From positions 1 to 26,173 of the forward strand of contig CAZOKP010000032.1 of the NCBI GenBank assembly GCA_964580435.1: a stretch of DNA of 26,173 nucleotides, given 5' to 3'. The translations under genes were made by a program, and so were the position numbers. Position 1 is the stretch's first letter. The number at the start of each line of letters is the position of its first letter. Of the stretch, positions 7,770 through 16,573 are shown piece after piece. Origin of the DNA: CAZKEW01 sp964580435. GTDB taxonomy: Bacteria > Acidobacteriota > Aminicenantia > Aminicenantales > UBA8522. The notes beneath the pieces were generated by a model, which was given only the letters and a program-made list of their open reading frames with translations, searched no databases and had not been told where the DNA came from.

Positions 7770-8826
7770 AAGCAAGTCGTTCCAGGTTCCGAGCTTAACG
7801 GTGAAGGAGCTCGCCGGGCTCCTGGGTTGTCCTTTCGAGGGCGACGGCGAAAGAAAGATCTTCGGAGTTTCGAGCCTCGAGAACGCCCGGGAAGGGGATC
7901 TTGTCTTCCTGGCTCACCCGAAGTTCCGTAAACTCCTGGAAGCGACGAAGGCCTCGGCTGCGATCGTCCCGGCCGGCGAGACGTTTAGGGGAATACCGGT
8001 CCTTTTTTCAGATAATCCCCATCTCACCTTCGTCAAGGCCGTTGATTTCTTTTTCAAGCCCTACCGTCTTGATCCGGGAATTCATCCTTCTGCCCTGATC
8101 TCTCCTTCGGCCGTGCTGGGAAAGAACGTGGCTGTCGGCGCCTTGGCCTTCATCGGAGACGATGTCGAGATCGGCGAAGGATCGGTCATTTTCCCCCTGG
8201 TTTCTGTCTACCCGAGAGTCAAGATCGGAGAGCGGACGGTCCTCCACTCGCACGTCTCTATTCGCGAAGACGTCAAGATCGGGAGCCGCGTCATCATCCA
8301 TAACGGCGCCGTGATCGGCTCGGACGGGTTCGGATACATCCAAACGGGCGACGGCTCGCACCAAAAAATCCCCCAGAAAGGCACGGTCATCATCGAGGAC
8401 GATGTGGAGATCGGCGCCAACACAACTGTTGACCGGGCCGCCCTGGGCGAAACCACAATCCGCAAGGGGGCCAAGATCGACAACCTGGTCCAGGTCGCTC
8501 ATAACGTGGAGGTCGGTGAGAACACCATCCTCGCCGGTCAAACGGGCGTCGCCGGGAGCGTCACAATCGGAAAGAGCGTCGTCATGGCCGGGCAGGTCGG
8601 CGTGGCCGACCACGTGAACATCGGCGACAGGGTTATCATCGCGGCCCAATCCGGGATCACCAAAGACATCCCCTCGGATTCTTTCGTCGCGGGAAGCCCG
8701 CATCTCGATATCCGCGACTGGAGAAAAGTCTGGGTCCTGCTCCCGCAACTCCATGACTTCATCAAGGATGTGAAGAAATTAAAGGCCCGGGTGGAAGAGC
8801 TGGAAAAAAGGCTTAATAAGGAATGA
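7753..8826 (+). CDS. lpxD: UDP-3-O-acylglucosamine N-acyltransferase LpxD
   Basis: Third-step enzyme of lipid A synthesis. It transfers a 3-hydroxyacyl group from acyl-ACP to the 2-amino group of UDP-3-O-acylglucosamine in the cytoplasm. The 357-residue length is close to the usual 340-350. An N-terminal uridine-binding domain (about 1-105) precedes a left-handed beta-helix with hexapeptide repeats from about 110 to 310. SDGFGY at 190-195 is a family signature, and H250 in NLVQVAHNVEVG corresponds to the E. coli catalytic His239. A charged helix (KKLKARVEELEKRL) ends the protein, as expected for the trimeric C-terminal bundle. It overlaps the YihY gene by 17 bases. Its last 44 bases reappear after the N gap as a scaffold artefact. 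This gene is the clearest evidence for an LPS-type outer membrane. Confidence 0.96.
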   Translation: MKKRSESKSFQVPSLTVKELAGLLGCPFEGDGERKIFGVSSLENAREGDLVFLAHPKFRKLLEATKASAAIVPAGETFRGIPVLFSDNPHLTFVKAVDFFFKPYRLDPGIHPSALISPSAVLGKNVAVGALAFIGDDVEIGEGSVIFPLVSVYPRVKIGERTVLHSHVSIREDVKIGSRVIIHNGAVIGSDGFGYIQTGDGSHQKIPQKGTVIIEDDVEIGANTTVDRAALGETTIRKGAKIDNLVQVAHNVEVGENTILAGQTGVAGSVTIGKSVVMAGQVGVADHVNIGDRVIIAAQSGITKDIPSDSFVAGSPHLDIRDWRKVWVLLPQLHDFIKDVKKLKARVEELEKRLNKE

Positions 8827-8992
8827 GGTCGCCACGCNNNNNNNNNNNNNNNNNNNNNNNNNNNNNNNNNNNNNNNNNNNNNNNNNNNNNNNNNNNNNNN
8901 NNNNNNNNNNNNNNNNNNNNNNNNNNNNNNNNNNNNNAGGCCCGGGTGGAAGAGCTGGAAAAAAGGCTTAATAAGGAATGAGGTCGCCACGC
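8783..8992. other. Scaffold gap of 100 N flanked by duplicate 55-bp ends
   Basis: Bases 8838-8937 are 100 N. The 55 bases before it (8783-8837, the lpxD 3' end plus the start of a repeat) are identical to the 55 after it (8938-8992). This is what an assembler leaves when two contigs sharing a k-mer overlap are joined by a fixed-size gap. The lpxD tail at 8938-8981 is therefore not a second gene fragment. Confidence 0.9.
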
Positions 8993-9042
8993 TGCGCTCG
9001 CGGCGACTTCGCCGGATTGCTTCGCTAAGGCTCGCAATGACA
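8983..9042 (-). repeat. Second copy (single arm) of the TGTCATTGCGAG dispersed repeat
   Basis: Read on the minus strand, this begins TGTCATTGCGAG (9042-9031), a 12-of-12 match to the left terminus of the 2641-2810 element. Similarity continues through CAATCCGNCGAAGTCGNCGCGAG and ends at GTGGCGA. It also forms its own hairpin, GTCGCC (8983-8988) with GGCGAC (9002-9007). Only one arm is visible. It lies where lpxD and trxB converge, so the hairpin might help end transcription, though no T-run follows. Confidence 0.7.
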
Positions 9043-9046
9043 CTAC

Positions 9047-9086
9047 CCGCGTACTTCTTTTGTCATCCGCCCACTTCTTTTGTCAC
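9047..9086. repeat. 20-bp direct tandem duplication at the trxB 3' end
   Basis: Two adjacent 20-base units occur at 9047-9066 and 9067-9086. They share ACTTCTTTTGTCA and differ at three positions. The second unit covers the trxB stop codon. It is probably a small replication-slippage duplication; no function is evident. Confidence 0.7.
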
Positions 9087-10011
9087 CCGCCTAGGGACTG
9101 CAGATAATCAATGACGGCTAAGGCGGCGGCGACTCCTGTGCCCGCGGCCGTGATGACCTGTTTAGGACAGGCCTCGGCCACATCTCCCGCGGCAAATATC
9201 CCCGCTTGAGACGTCGCCATGTTGGGCCTGACTTTGATCTCGCGCCACTCATTTAACTCCAAGAGTCCTTTGACAAACTCCGTGTGGGGGTCCATCCCGA
9301 TGGAAATGAAAAGGCCGTCGAGCTGGAGCGGAAACGTCCGATCCTCCCTGACGTTCTTGACCAGAATCCTCTCAAGGCAACTTACTCCTTCGGCAGATTC
9401 CACGACGCTGTTCCAAAGCACCTCTATCTTCGGGTTGGCGAGCACCCGTTCCTGGAGAATCTTGATAGCCCGGAATCGGTCTCTCCGATGGATGAGAAAG
9501 AGCTTCCGGCAGAACCTCGTCAGGAATATCGCCTCGGTCAGGGCGTTGTCTCCTCCGCCGACGACAGCTACGACTTTGTCCCTGAAAAAGGCCGCGTCGC
9601 AGGTGGCGCAGTAAGACACACCCCTTCCTGTGAATCTCTCCTCGTTGGGAATCCCGAGCTTCCGGTAGGCTGCGCCTGTGGCAATAATCACGGTGGGAGC
9701 CACATACTCTCTGTTTTGGCCCACAACCGCCCAGGGGTCATCTTCTCTGCGGATGCCCTTGGCTTCATCCGTCTCGATTACGGCCCCGAATTTCTCGGCC
9801 TGTCTCCGGAAATTTTCGACGAGGTCGAAGGGCCTGATCCCTTCGGGGAAGCCGGGGTAATTCTCCAGCCAATCGGTCATCAGGATTTGCCCGCCGGGAA
9901 GGCCCTTCTCAAGGACGATGGTTTTCAGGCGGGCTCGCCCCGTGTAAAGAGACGCAGCCAGGCCGGCCGGCCCGGCTCCTATGATGACGACGTCATACTT
10001 TTCGACCGGCC

Positions 10012-10015
<4 letters not shown>
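9083..10015 (-). CDS. trxB: Thioredoxin reductase
   Basis: FAD-dependent, 310-residue low-molecular-weight thioredoxin reductase that passes electrons from NADPH to thioredoxin in the cytoplasm. The FAD-binding loop is GAGPAG (13-18). The redox-active pair is C136 and C139 in SYCATCDAAFF. The nucleotide-binding domain has GGGDNA (153-158) and HRRDRFR (176-182), whose arginines fit recognition of the NADPH 2'-phosphate. GIFAAGDVAE near the C-terminus is the second FAD contact. Length and order are standard. It overlaps trxA by four bases (ATGA), so the pair is translationally coupled and presumably transcribed from the promoter at 10362-10390. The gene ends in a small tandem repeat and converges with lpxD. 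Confidence 0.96.
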
Positions 10016-10338
<323 letters not shown>

Positions 10339-10361
10339 TCTTGTCTCCTCTCGGGATGAAA

Positions 10362-10390
10362 ATCATAATGGCTGAGGGAAGAAATGTCAA
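10362..10390 (-). promoter_or_regulatory. Near-consensus sigma70 promoter for trxA-trxB
   Basis: On the minus strand TTGACA (10390-10385) is followed by a 17-base spacer and TATGAT (10367-10362). That is a perfect -35, five of six matches in the -10, and optimal spacing. Transcription should start near 10355, about 17 bases before the TTG start of trxA. This would let the redox pair be expressed independently of the long upstream operon. Confidence 0.75.
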
Positions 10391-10408
10391 ACAAAGTCAG
10401 GTTGGCTC

Positions 10409-11421
10409 TTACGGAAAGGCCCCCCAGCCCAGCTTTTCTTTGAGCAGGTCAAAGTAGTTTCTTTTGGGAGAAGAGATGAGGCGAAGCTCGTAACGGGATC
10501 TTTTGATCTCCACGGCATCGTTCTTGCCCAAGGAGAATCCTCTCTGCCCATCAAGGGTCAGGTAAACCTCCTCACCCGCCGTCAAAAGCTGAACCTTGAC
10601 TCTGGATGTGGACGAGACGACCATCGGCCTGAACGAGAGCGTATGAGGGCAGATGGGAGCGAGCACAATGGCCGGAACATAAGGCTGGACGATGGGACCT
10701 CCTGCCGAAAGCGCATACGCCGTCGACCCCGTCGGCGTCGAGACAATGAGACCATCTGCCTTTAAGGCCGCGATCTCTTTTTCATCGATCCAGATGCCTA
10801 TCTGAATCATCCGGGCCACGGCGCCCTTATTGATGACAACGTCATTTAAGCAGTAATACGCGTTCCCTTTGAACCTGGTTTCAANNNNNNNNNNNNNNNN
10901 NNNNNNNNNNNNNNNNNNNNNNNNNNNNNNNNNNNNNNNNNNNNNNNNNNNNNNNNNNNNNNNNNNNNNNNNNNNNNNNNNNNNTTGATGACAACGTCAT
11001 TTAAGCAGTAATACGCGTTCCCTTTGAACCTGGTTTCAAGCAGCATTCTCGGGCTGATGATCTCCTCGTTCCCTTCGAGGAAAGAATCCAAAGCGATCAA
11101 CATCTCGTCCTTGGGCACTTCTGTCAAGAAGCCGAGCCGTCCCAGGTTGACTCCGAGGACCGGGACATTTCTTAGGGCGGCCAGATGAGCGATGCTGAGC
11201 AGCGTTCCGTCCCCGCCCAGGACGATCACCAAATCCACTTTGGCCGGAAGCTCTTCTTTGGCCGTTCCCTCTTTCTGGAGCAGCTTTTTTGCGGCCACAT
11301 CTTCAAGAACGCAGGCGATGTTTTTTTCTTCCAGATAGTTCATCAGGCCGGATAAGGTCTTCTCAATATTGGGAGCATGCGGCTTGATAACGATTCCTGC
11401 TCTTTTAATCCTTCGGTTCAT
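10409..11421 (-). CDS. nadK: NAD kinase, split by a scaffold gap
   Basis: ATP-NAD kinase that phosphorylates NAD to NADP. As given, the gene is broken by 100 N (10885-10984) with a duplicated 55-bp flank. Removing the N run and one copy leaves 858 bases, exactly 286 codons, so the intact protein would have 285 residues, normal for the family. The N-terminal half holds the GGDGT motif (69-73, VIVLGGDGTLL). At the join the sequence reads CLNDVVINKGAVARMI, the conserved Asn-acidic motif, followed by ADGLIVSTPTGSTAYALSAGG. The fold continues through LTLDGQ. The ATG at 11421 has AAGGAGG six bases upstream and overlaps tlyA by 17 bases. The neighbouring NADPH-using TrxB makes functional sense, but that link is inference. 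Confidence 0.93.
10830..11039. other. Scaffold gap of 100 N inside nadK, flanked by duplicate 55-bp ends
   Basis: Bases 10885-10984 are 100 N. The 55 bases at 10830-10884 are identical to those at 10985-11039. Collapsing the duplicate restores a single nadK frame, showing that no sequence is actually missing. Confidence 0.95.
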
Positions 11422-12211
11422 GAACCACCTCCTTGACCAATTCCCTGACTTTTTCCTGGGGCATATGATCCCCGGCCAAAGTCAAATAGGCAAAGAACTC
11501 CCTGTTTCCCCTCTGTCCCCGGACCGAACACTTGATCAGGCCCCGGACGCCAAACCCCAGGCGGCGGGCCTCTTCCAGCACTTGATTGAGCACTGCTTCG
11601 TGCTGGGCCGGGTCTCGGACAATCCCCTTTTTTCCGACCTGGCCCCTTCCGACCTCAAACTGCGGCTTAAGCAGGCTCAAGGCAATCCCGTTCCTCAGGA
11701 ATCCCCTGACCGCCGGCAAAACCTTGACCACGGATATAAAGGAGAGGTCGAGTGTGACGACATCCGGGTTTTCAGCAAAGTCTTCGCTTGTGAGATAGCG
11801 TGCGTTTTTCTCGACCGGAATTACTCTGGCGTCATTCCGCAGACGCCAATCCAGCTGGCTGATAGAGACATCCACGGCGTAGACGAGCCGCGCGCCTCGC
11901 TGAAGCAGGCAATCCGCAAACCCCCCGGTGGAAGAGCCCAGGTCGGCAGCGACCGCTCCTCGAACATTTATCGAAAAGGCGTCCAGCGCCTCTTCGAGCT
12001 TCAATCCTCCCCGGCTAACATAGGGTATTTCTTCCCGCAGCGAGAGATCTTCATCCACGCCGACGAGCTGTCCCGGTTTTTCGACCCTCCGGCCGCCGGC
12101 GTAGACAAGCCCGGCCATGATGAGCGCTTGGGCTTTTTGCTGGCTCTCGGCCAGATGTCGGCTCAAGAGAACCTTATCAGCCCTGTCTTTTTTAAGCGGC
12201 ACCTGGCTCAA
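11405..12211 (-). CDS. tlyA: TlyA-family rRNA 2'-O-methyltransferase
   Basis: A 268-residue S4-plus-FtsJ protein. TlyA homologues 2'-O-methylate cytidines in 16S and/or 23S rRNA; the older name is haemolysin A. An S4 RNA-binding domain fills about residues 7-65 (ADKVLLSRHLAESQQKAQALI). The S-adenosylmethionine site is DLGSSTGGFADCLL (90-103). The likely catalytic tetrad is K71, D155 (TLDLSFIS), K182 (LKPQFE) and E238 (NREFFAY). Length is typical. It overlaps dxs by four bases (ATGA) and nadK by 17. A dxs-tlyA-nadK neighbourhood is common in bacteria. Whether it modifies one or both rRNAs cannot be told from sequence. Confidence 0.93.
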   Translation of the reverse strand: MSQVPLKKDRADKVLLSRHLAESQQKAQALIMAGLVYAGGRRVEKPGQLVGVDEDLSLREEIPYVSRGGLKLEEALDAFSINVRGAVAADLGSSTGGFADCLLQRGARLVYAVDVSISQLDWRLRNDARVIPVEKNARYLTSEDFAENPDVVTLDLSFISVVKVLPAVRGFLRNGIALSLLKPQFEVGRGQVGKKGIVRDPAQHEAVLNQVLEEARRLGFGVRGLIKCSVRGQRGNREFFAYLTLAGDHMPQEKVRELVKEVVHEPKD

Positions 12212-14085
12212 TGGATCTGTTTGAAAAAATCTCTTATTTGGGTAACAAGACCGTCGGCATCGAGGCCGAACCTCCGCTTGATCTGGTCTGACGTCCCGAG
12301 CGGATAGACCTCCAGCGGAAGCCCGATGGTTTTGAAGCGGATATCGAACCTCTTCTCTCTATCCAGGAGCTCCCGGACAGCGCTTCCAAATCCTCCTGCC
12401 GTCACTCCTTCCTCGATCGTGATGATCGTGTTGCCTTTATGAGCAAACCGGAGAATAGCTTCTTCATCCAGAGGCTTGACAAACCTGACATTGACGACAG
12501 CCAAGCTGATGCCCTCGCGTTCCAGCTGCTCGGCGGCTTCGAGCGCCGGGTAGACCATGCTCCCAACGGCGAGCAACAGGTCCTTGCCTTCCCTGACCAG
12601 CTCGCTCTGACCTAAAGGGATAGCCTGCGGATTCTCCTCCAGGGGAACCCCGACGCCTTTGCCCTTGGGAAAGCGAATGGCCGTCGGATGGGGATAAGAA
12701 ATGGCAGAGAGGAGCATTCTCTGCAGTTCGTTCTCGTCTTTGGGAGCCATGACGATCATATGGGGCATGTGCCGGAGATAGCCGAGATCGTTGATCCCCT
12801 GGTGAGTCGGCCCGTCGTCGGAGACAATGCCGGCGCGGTCTAGAGCAAAAACAACCGGCAGGTCCATCAAGGAAACGTCGTGGTAGAGTTGATCATAAGC
12901 CCGCTGAAGGAAGGTCGAGTAAATGGCCACGACCGGTTTAAGCCCACTGAGGGCCAGGCCCGCCGCGAAATTGGCGGCATGCTGCTCGGCGATGCCCACG
13001 TCGTAAAACCGCCCCGGGAACTCCCTGGCAAAACGCATCAACCCCGTTCCCTCCGGCATCGCCGCCGTGATGGCGATGATTTTTTCGTCCTTTCTGGCGA
13101 GCTTGACCAGAGTCTCTCCGAACACCGAAGAATACGTCGGCTTGGCCGAATTGCTCAAAGGCTCCCCCGTCGCCCGGTTAAAAGGGGCCGTCCCATGGAA
13201 TCTTTCGGGGTTCGTCCGCGCCGGCTCATAGCCTCGACCTTTCTGGGTGACGCAGTGGATCAGGACGGGACCGTCGTACGCTTTGGCGTCTTTGAAGACC
13301 TCGATGAGGGAAGAGATGCTGTGCCCTTGAACCGGCCCGACATACCTTATCCCGAGCTCCTCAAAAACCAGTCCGGGGAAGAAGACTTTTTTGATGGTGT
13401 CCTCAAACGCCCGGCCGACCTTGATCATCGGCGCCCCCACGGCCGGGATAGATTTGAGAATCGATTTGGCATGGTCTTTGATCCGCAGGTAATGCTGCCC
13501 GGAGACAAGATAGGTGAGATATTTGGATAAGGCGCCGACGTTCGGCGAAATGGACATTTCATTATAATTGAGCACGATGATCATTTTTTCCCTGAGATGT
13601 CCGATCTGGTTCAGGGCCTCCCAAGCGACACCTCCGGTCAGCCCTCCATCGCCGACAACGGCCACGACCCCATGGTCTTCGTTACGCTTGTCCCGGGCCA
13701 CAGCGATGCCAAGCGCCGCGGAAAGGGCGGTCGAAGCGTGCCCGGTGTTGTAAACATCGTGTTCGCTCTCCTCACAGTCGGGGAAACCGAGGAGTCCGCC
13801 GTATTGCCGCAGGGTCGGGAACCGGCCCTTCCTCCCAGTCAATATTTTATGCGTGTAGCACTGGTGACCGACGTCCCAGATGATCTTATCCTTTGGAGAA
13901 TCAAAGACATAATGAAGGGCGATCGTCAGCTCCACCACTCCCAGGTTCGAGGCGAGATGGCCGCCGTTCTTGGAAACGACGTCAAGGATGAGGGACCTGA
14001 TCTCGTGAGCCAACGCAGGGAGTTTTTCCAGGGGGATTTTTTTCAAGTCCCCGGGATTTTCGATTCCATCCAGTATCTTAGCCAT
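12208..14085 (-). CDS. dxs: 1-deoxy-D-xylulose-5-phosphate synthase
   Basis: Thiamine-diphosphate enzyme (625 residues) that condenses pyruvate with glyceraldehyde 3-phosphate, the entry step of the MEP isoprenoid pathway. The N-terminal domain has GGHLASNLG (41-49) with its catalytic histidine, GHQCYTHK (73-80), and the ThDP motif GDGGLTGG (145-152) continuing to NYNEMSISPN. The middle domain has AEQHAANFAAG with its conserved catalytic glutamate and DRAGIVSDDGPTHQG. The C-terminal transketolase domain includes IEEGVTAGGFGSAV. Length is normal. Its start overlaps ispA by eight bases and its stop overlaps tlyA by four. With ispA it joins the first step and a prenyl chain-building step of isoprenoid supply. 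Confidence 0.97.
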   Translation of the reverse strand: MAKILDGIENPGDLKKIPLEKLPALAHEIRSLILDVVSKNGGHLASNLGVVELTIALHYVFDSPKDKIIWDVGHQCYTHKILTGRKGRFPTLRQYGGLLGFPDCEESEHDVYNTGHASTALSAALGIAVARDKRNEDHGVVAVVGDGGLTGGVAWEALNQIGHLREKMIIVLNYNEMSISPNVGALSKYLTYLVSGQHYLRIKDHAKSILKSIPAVGAPMIKVGRAFEDTIKKVFFPGLVFEELGIRYVGPVQGHSISSLIEVFKDAKAYDGPVLIHCVTQKGRGYEPARTNPERFHGTAPFNRATGEPLSNSAKPTYSSVFGETLVKLARKDEKIIAITAAMPEGTGLMRFAREFPGRFYDVGIAEQHAANFAAGLALSGLKPVVAIYSTFLQRAYDQLYHDVSLMDLPVVFALDRAGIVSDDGPTHQGINDLGYLRHMPHMIVMAPKDENELQRMLLSAISYPHPTAIRFPKGKGVGVPLEENPQAIPLGQSELVREGKDLLLAVGSMVYPALEAAEQLEREGISLAVVNVRFVKPLDEEAILRFAHKGNTIITIEEGVTAGGFGSAVRELLDREKRFDIRFKTIGLPLEVYPLGTSDQIKRRFGLDADGLVTQIRDFFKQIH

Positions 14086-14947
14086 GTCTTGCCTCAGGTT
14101 TCAGGATGAGGAGCGAGGAAGCCAGATAGTTGAGTTCTCCCGCCTTCTGGGCGAATCCGTCCAAAGAGGCGATGGCGCTTTGGACAAGCTCCTCCAGCCT
14201 TTTTCTGGCCTTGTCTGGCCCCAAAAAGCCCGCATAATCTGGCCGTGAAGGCCTTTTCCTTTTCCGTTGGCCCTCGAAGTCAAGAAGGTCGTCGCGGACC
14301 TGAAAGGCCAGTCCGACATTTTTCCCATACTCCATGATCGATTGTCTTTCCGAAGGCTTGGCCCGGCCGAGCAAGGCTCCCGCCTCCACAGCAGCAATGA
14401 TCAAGGCGCCCGTTTTTTTTAAAATGAGCTCATGGACCAGCCCTTTGGTCAGCTTTCGAGCATCGAGAGTGACATCCAGGACCTGCCCTCCAATCATCCC
14501 GGAGGCCCCGGCTCTGTGGCTGATGGCTTTGATGGCTTCCTGTTTCTGGGGCAGAAGCTCGGCGGGAACGGCGGCCCCGGCCATGGTTTCAAAAGCCAAT
14601 GTCAGAAGAGCATCCCCCGCCAACAGGGCAATATTTTCCCCAAAAGCTCTATGGCAAGATGATTTTCCCCGGCGAAAATCGTCGTCGTCCATAGAAGGGA
14701 GGTCGTCATGGATGAGGGAATAATTATGGATGAGCTCCAAGGCGCAGGCAAAAGGAAGAAGGACTTCCCGGCTAGCCCCGAAACAATCTCCCGAAGAAAG
14801 GAGAAGAAGCGGCCTGAACCTTTTCCCCCCGGAGAGAACGGCGTACCGCATGGCCTGATGGAGAACGGTATCGTCCTCTGATAAAAGGCGCCGCAGTCCT
14901 AGTTCTATATATCTTTTTTTGGCGGCCAGACTGACTTCAACGCGCAT
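14078..14947 (-). CDS. ispA: Polyprenyl synthetase, farnesyl/geranylgeranyl diphosphate type
   Basis: A 289-residue trans-prenyltransferase that adds isopentenyl diphosphate units to an allylic diphosphate. GKRFRP (41-46) binds IPP phosphate. The first aspartate-rich motif is DDLPSMD (81-87) with the two-residue insertion typical of bacterial farnesyl diphosphate synthases. The second is DDLLD (219-223). GMIGGQVLD (150-158) is also conserved. The residues before the first motif (HNYSLIH) have no bulky block clearly marking a short product, so C15 is most likely but C20 is possible. The gene starts three bases after xseB and overlaps dxs. The xseB-ispA-dxs order is common in bacteria, E. coli included. 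Confidence 0.93.
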   Translation of the reverse strand: MRVEVSLAAKKRYIELGLRRLLSEDDTVLHQAMRYAVLSGGKRFRPLLLLSSGDCFGASREVLLPFACALELIHNYSLIHDDLPSMDDDDFRRGKSSCHRAFGENIALLAGDALLTLAFETMAGAAVPAELLPQKQEAIKAISHRAGASGMIGGQVLDVTLDARKLTKGLVHELILKKTGALIIAAVEAGALLGRAKPSERQSIMEYGKNVGLAFQVRDDLLDFEGQRKRKRPSRPDYAGFLGPDKARKRLEELVQSAIASLDGFAQKAGELNYLASSLLILKPEARHG

Positions 14948-14950
14948 GGT

Positions 14951-15244
14951 CTAAAAAGGAGGTTCTTCTTTATCCTCGTCGTCTTCTTCCTCCTCTCCCG
15001 GCGACGAAAACCCTTCTAGCTGCTCGGGACTAAACGGTTCCTTGCGAACCTCCCCTTTTTCATCTTTGAGAAGGATCTCGACTTTCTTCTCCGCTTTTCC
15101 GAGCTCCTGCCTGAGGAACTTGGCCAGCTTCACCCCTTTCTCGAAAAGGGCCAGGGATTCGTTCAGGGAGAGACCACCCTTTTCCAGTTTCTCGACGATA
15201 TTTTCCAGGTCGGCTAAAGCTTTTTCAAAATTCAGGCTGGTCAT
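14951..15244 (-). CDS. xseB: Exonuclease VII small subunit
   Basis: A 97-residue partner of XseA; several small subunits form a coiled-coil scaffold around each catalytic subunit of this ssDNA exonuclease. The family signature FEKALADLENIVEKLEKG followed by LSLNESLALFEKGVKLA occupies residues 5-43. The core ends near residue 65. The remaining ~30 residues (about 70-97) are strongly acidic, with EEEEDDEDKEE close to the end, longer than in the ~80-residue E. coli protein and probably disordered. It overlaps xseA by four bases (ATGA), giving tight coupling of the two subunits. Confidence 0.95.
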   Translation of the reverse strand: MTSLNFEKALADLENIVEKLEKGGLSLNESLALFEKGVKLAKFLRQELGKAEKKVEILLKDEKGEVRKEPFSPEQLEGFSSPGEEEEDDEDKEEPPF

Positions 15245-16572
15245 TTTTTCTCCTTTGTCAGGCGTTCCTCCAGGAGTATCTTCCGGTCGATCTCTTTCAC
15301 GCGGCAGGTGAACTCGCCTTTATAGAAAGAGACCGTGACGTCTTTGTCCTTGTCGATCTCTTCGATCCTCCGGATGAGCCGGAGGTCATCCTTCCAGCAA
15401 AGGGTGTAGCCCTTTTTCAGTATATTTAACGGGCTGAGGTTGTGCAACTCGACGGAGAACTTCTCCCATTGAGAGAGTAGGCCGCGGATCAAATTCTTGA
15501 TCGTGTTGGCCATCTTTTCTTCAAAGAGAAGAACCGCGGCTCTGTTCTCAGCCAACGACATCTTCTTGCGGCGGAATACATCTCTGGCCCGTTCCTCTAA
15601 CTCATCCACTCTCTGCTCGAGGTTGAGGAGCGTGATCCTAAAATTCTGGAAAATCCGATGCTGGCTGAGGCTAAGGACCTGCTGTTTCAATCCCTGCAAG
15701 AAATAGCGCGATGTCTGGATGAGGTTCTTTTCCAAGTTTCCGATTTGCTCGGCGAGCTCTTCTTCTTTCTGAATCACGATCTCCGCCGCCGCCGATGGCG
15801 TCGAGGCGCGGACATCGGCCACAAAGTCCGCGATGGTGAAATCGACCTCGTGGCCGACCGCTGAAATGATGGGGATGGGCGAGCGGAAGATGGCCCGGGC
15901 GACCTTCTCCTCGTTAAAAGCCCAAAGGTCTTCGATGGAGCCGCCGCCGCGGCCGACGATGATAACGTCGACATCCGGCTGGCTGCCGAGATAATCAATC
16001 CCTTCGACGATCTCATCGGCCGCGCCCTCGCCTTGAACTTTGGCGGGATAGATAAGGACATGAAGGCGGGCAAACCGCCTCTCCAGTGTCCGGAGAATAT
16101 CCACAATAGCGGCGCCGCGAGGGGAGGTGACGAGGCCGAGTTTCTTCGGCAAAAGAGGGAGCTTCTTCTTGCGCTGGGGGTCAAAAAGCCCTTCGGCTTT
16201 GAGTTTCTCTTTAAGTTGTTCAAAGGCTAACTGCAGGGCTCCTTTGCCTTTGGGTTCAACAAGCTCGGCCACAAGCTGATATTGTCCCCGGACTTCGTAA
16301 ACTCCTATCCGCCCCCTACAGACGACCTTCAGCCCATCCTTAATTTCAAACTTCAACTGGCGGGCGTCACTCCGCCACATCACCGCGGGAAGCTGGCATT
16401 GTTCATCCTTAAGCGTAAAGTAGAGGTGCCCAGATGCGGCCTTCCGAAAATTCGAGACTTCCCCTTCCACCCAGAGCGCGGGGAAGGCGTTCTCCAGCTC
16501 CAGCTTGATCAGTTTGGTAATCTCCGAAACCGTATAGATTTTATCGGACATCACCACACTTGGGCTGTTCAT
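15241..16572 (-). CDS. xseA: Exonuclease VII large subunit
   Basis: Catalytic subunit of the bidirectional ssDNA-specific exonuclease VII, 443 residues from the ATG at 16572. An N-terminal OB fold (YTVSEITKLIKLELENAF through WVEGEVSNFR, then SGHLYFTLKD) binds ssDNA. The catalytic domain has GLVTSPRGAAIVDIL (146-160), GRGGGSIEDLWAFNEE (207-222), and SAVGHEVDFTIADF (237-250) leading to DVRASTPSAAAE. A coiled-coil region (about 265-380) docks the small subunits. The frame is open to 16680, but that would overlap ymdB by over 100 bases. ATG 16572 lies one base after the ymdB stop with GAGGG five bases upstream and keeps the normal length. ATG 16551 is a weaker alternative. Confidence 0.94.
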   Translation of the reverse strand: MNSPSVVMSDKIYTVSEITKLIKLELENAFPALWVEGEVSNFRKAASGHLYFTLKDEQCQLPAVMWRSDARQLKFEIKDGLKVVCRGRIGVYEVRGQYQLVAELVEPKGKGALQLAFEQLKEKLKAEGLFDPQRKKKLPLLPKKLGLVTSPRGAAIVDILRTLERRFARLHVLIYPAKVQGEGAADEIVEGIDYLGSQPDVDVIIVGRGGGSIEDLWAFNEEKVARAIFRSPIPIISAVGHEVDFTIADFVADVRASTPSAAAEIVIQKEEELAEQIGNLEKNLIQTSRYFLQGLKQQVLSLSQHRIFQNFRITLLNLEQRVDELEERARDVFRRKKMSLAENRAAVLLFEEKMANTIKNLIRGLLSQWEKFSVELHNLSPLNILKKGYTLCWKDDLRLIRRIEEIDKDKDVTVSFYKGEFTCRVKEIDRKILLEERLTKEKK

Positions 16573-16573
16573 T

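Noticed and set aside
8813..9043. ORFs spanning the N gap after lpxD
   Set aside because: They translate runs of N and a duplicated contig end; they are assembly artefacts.
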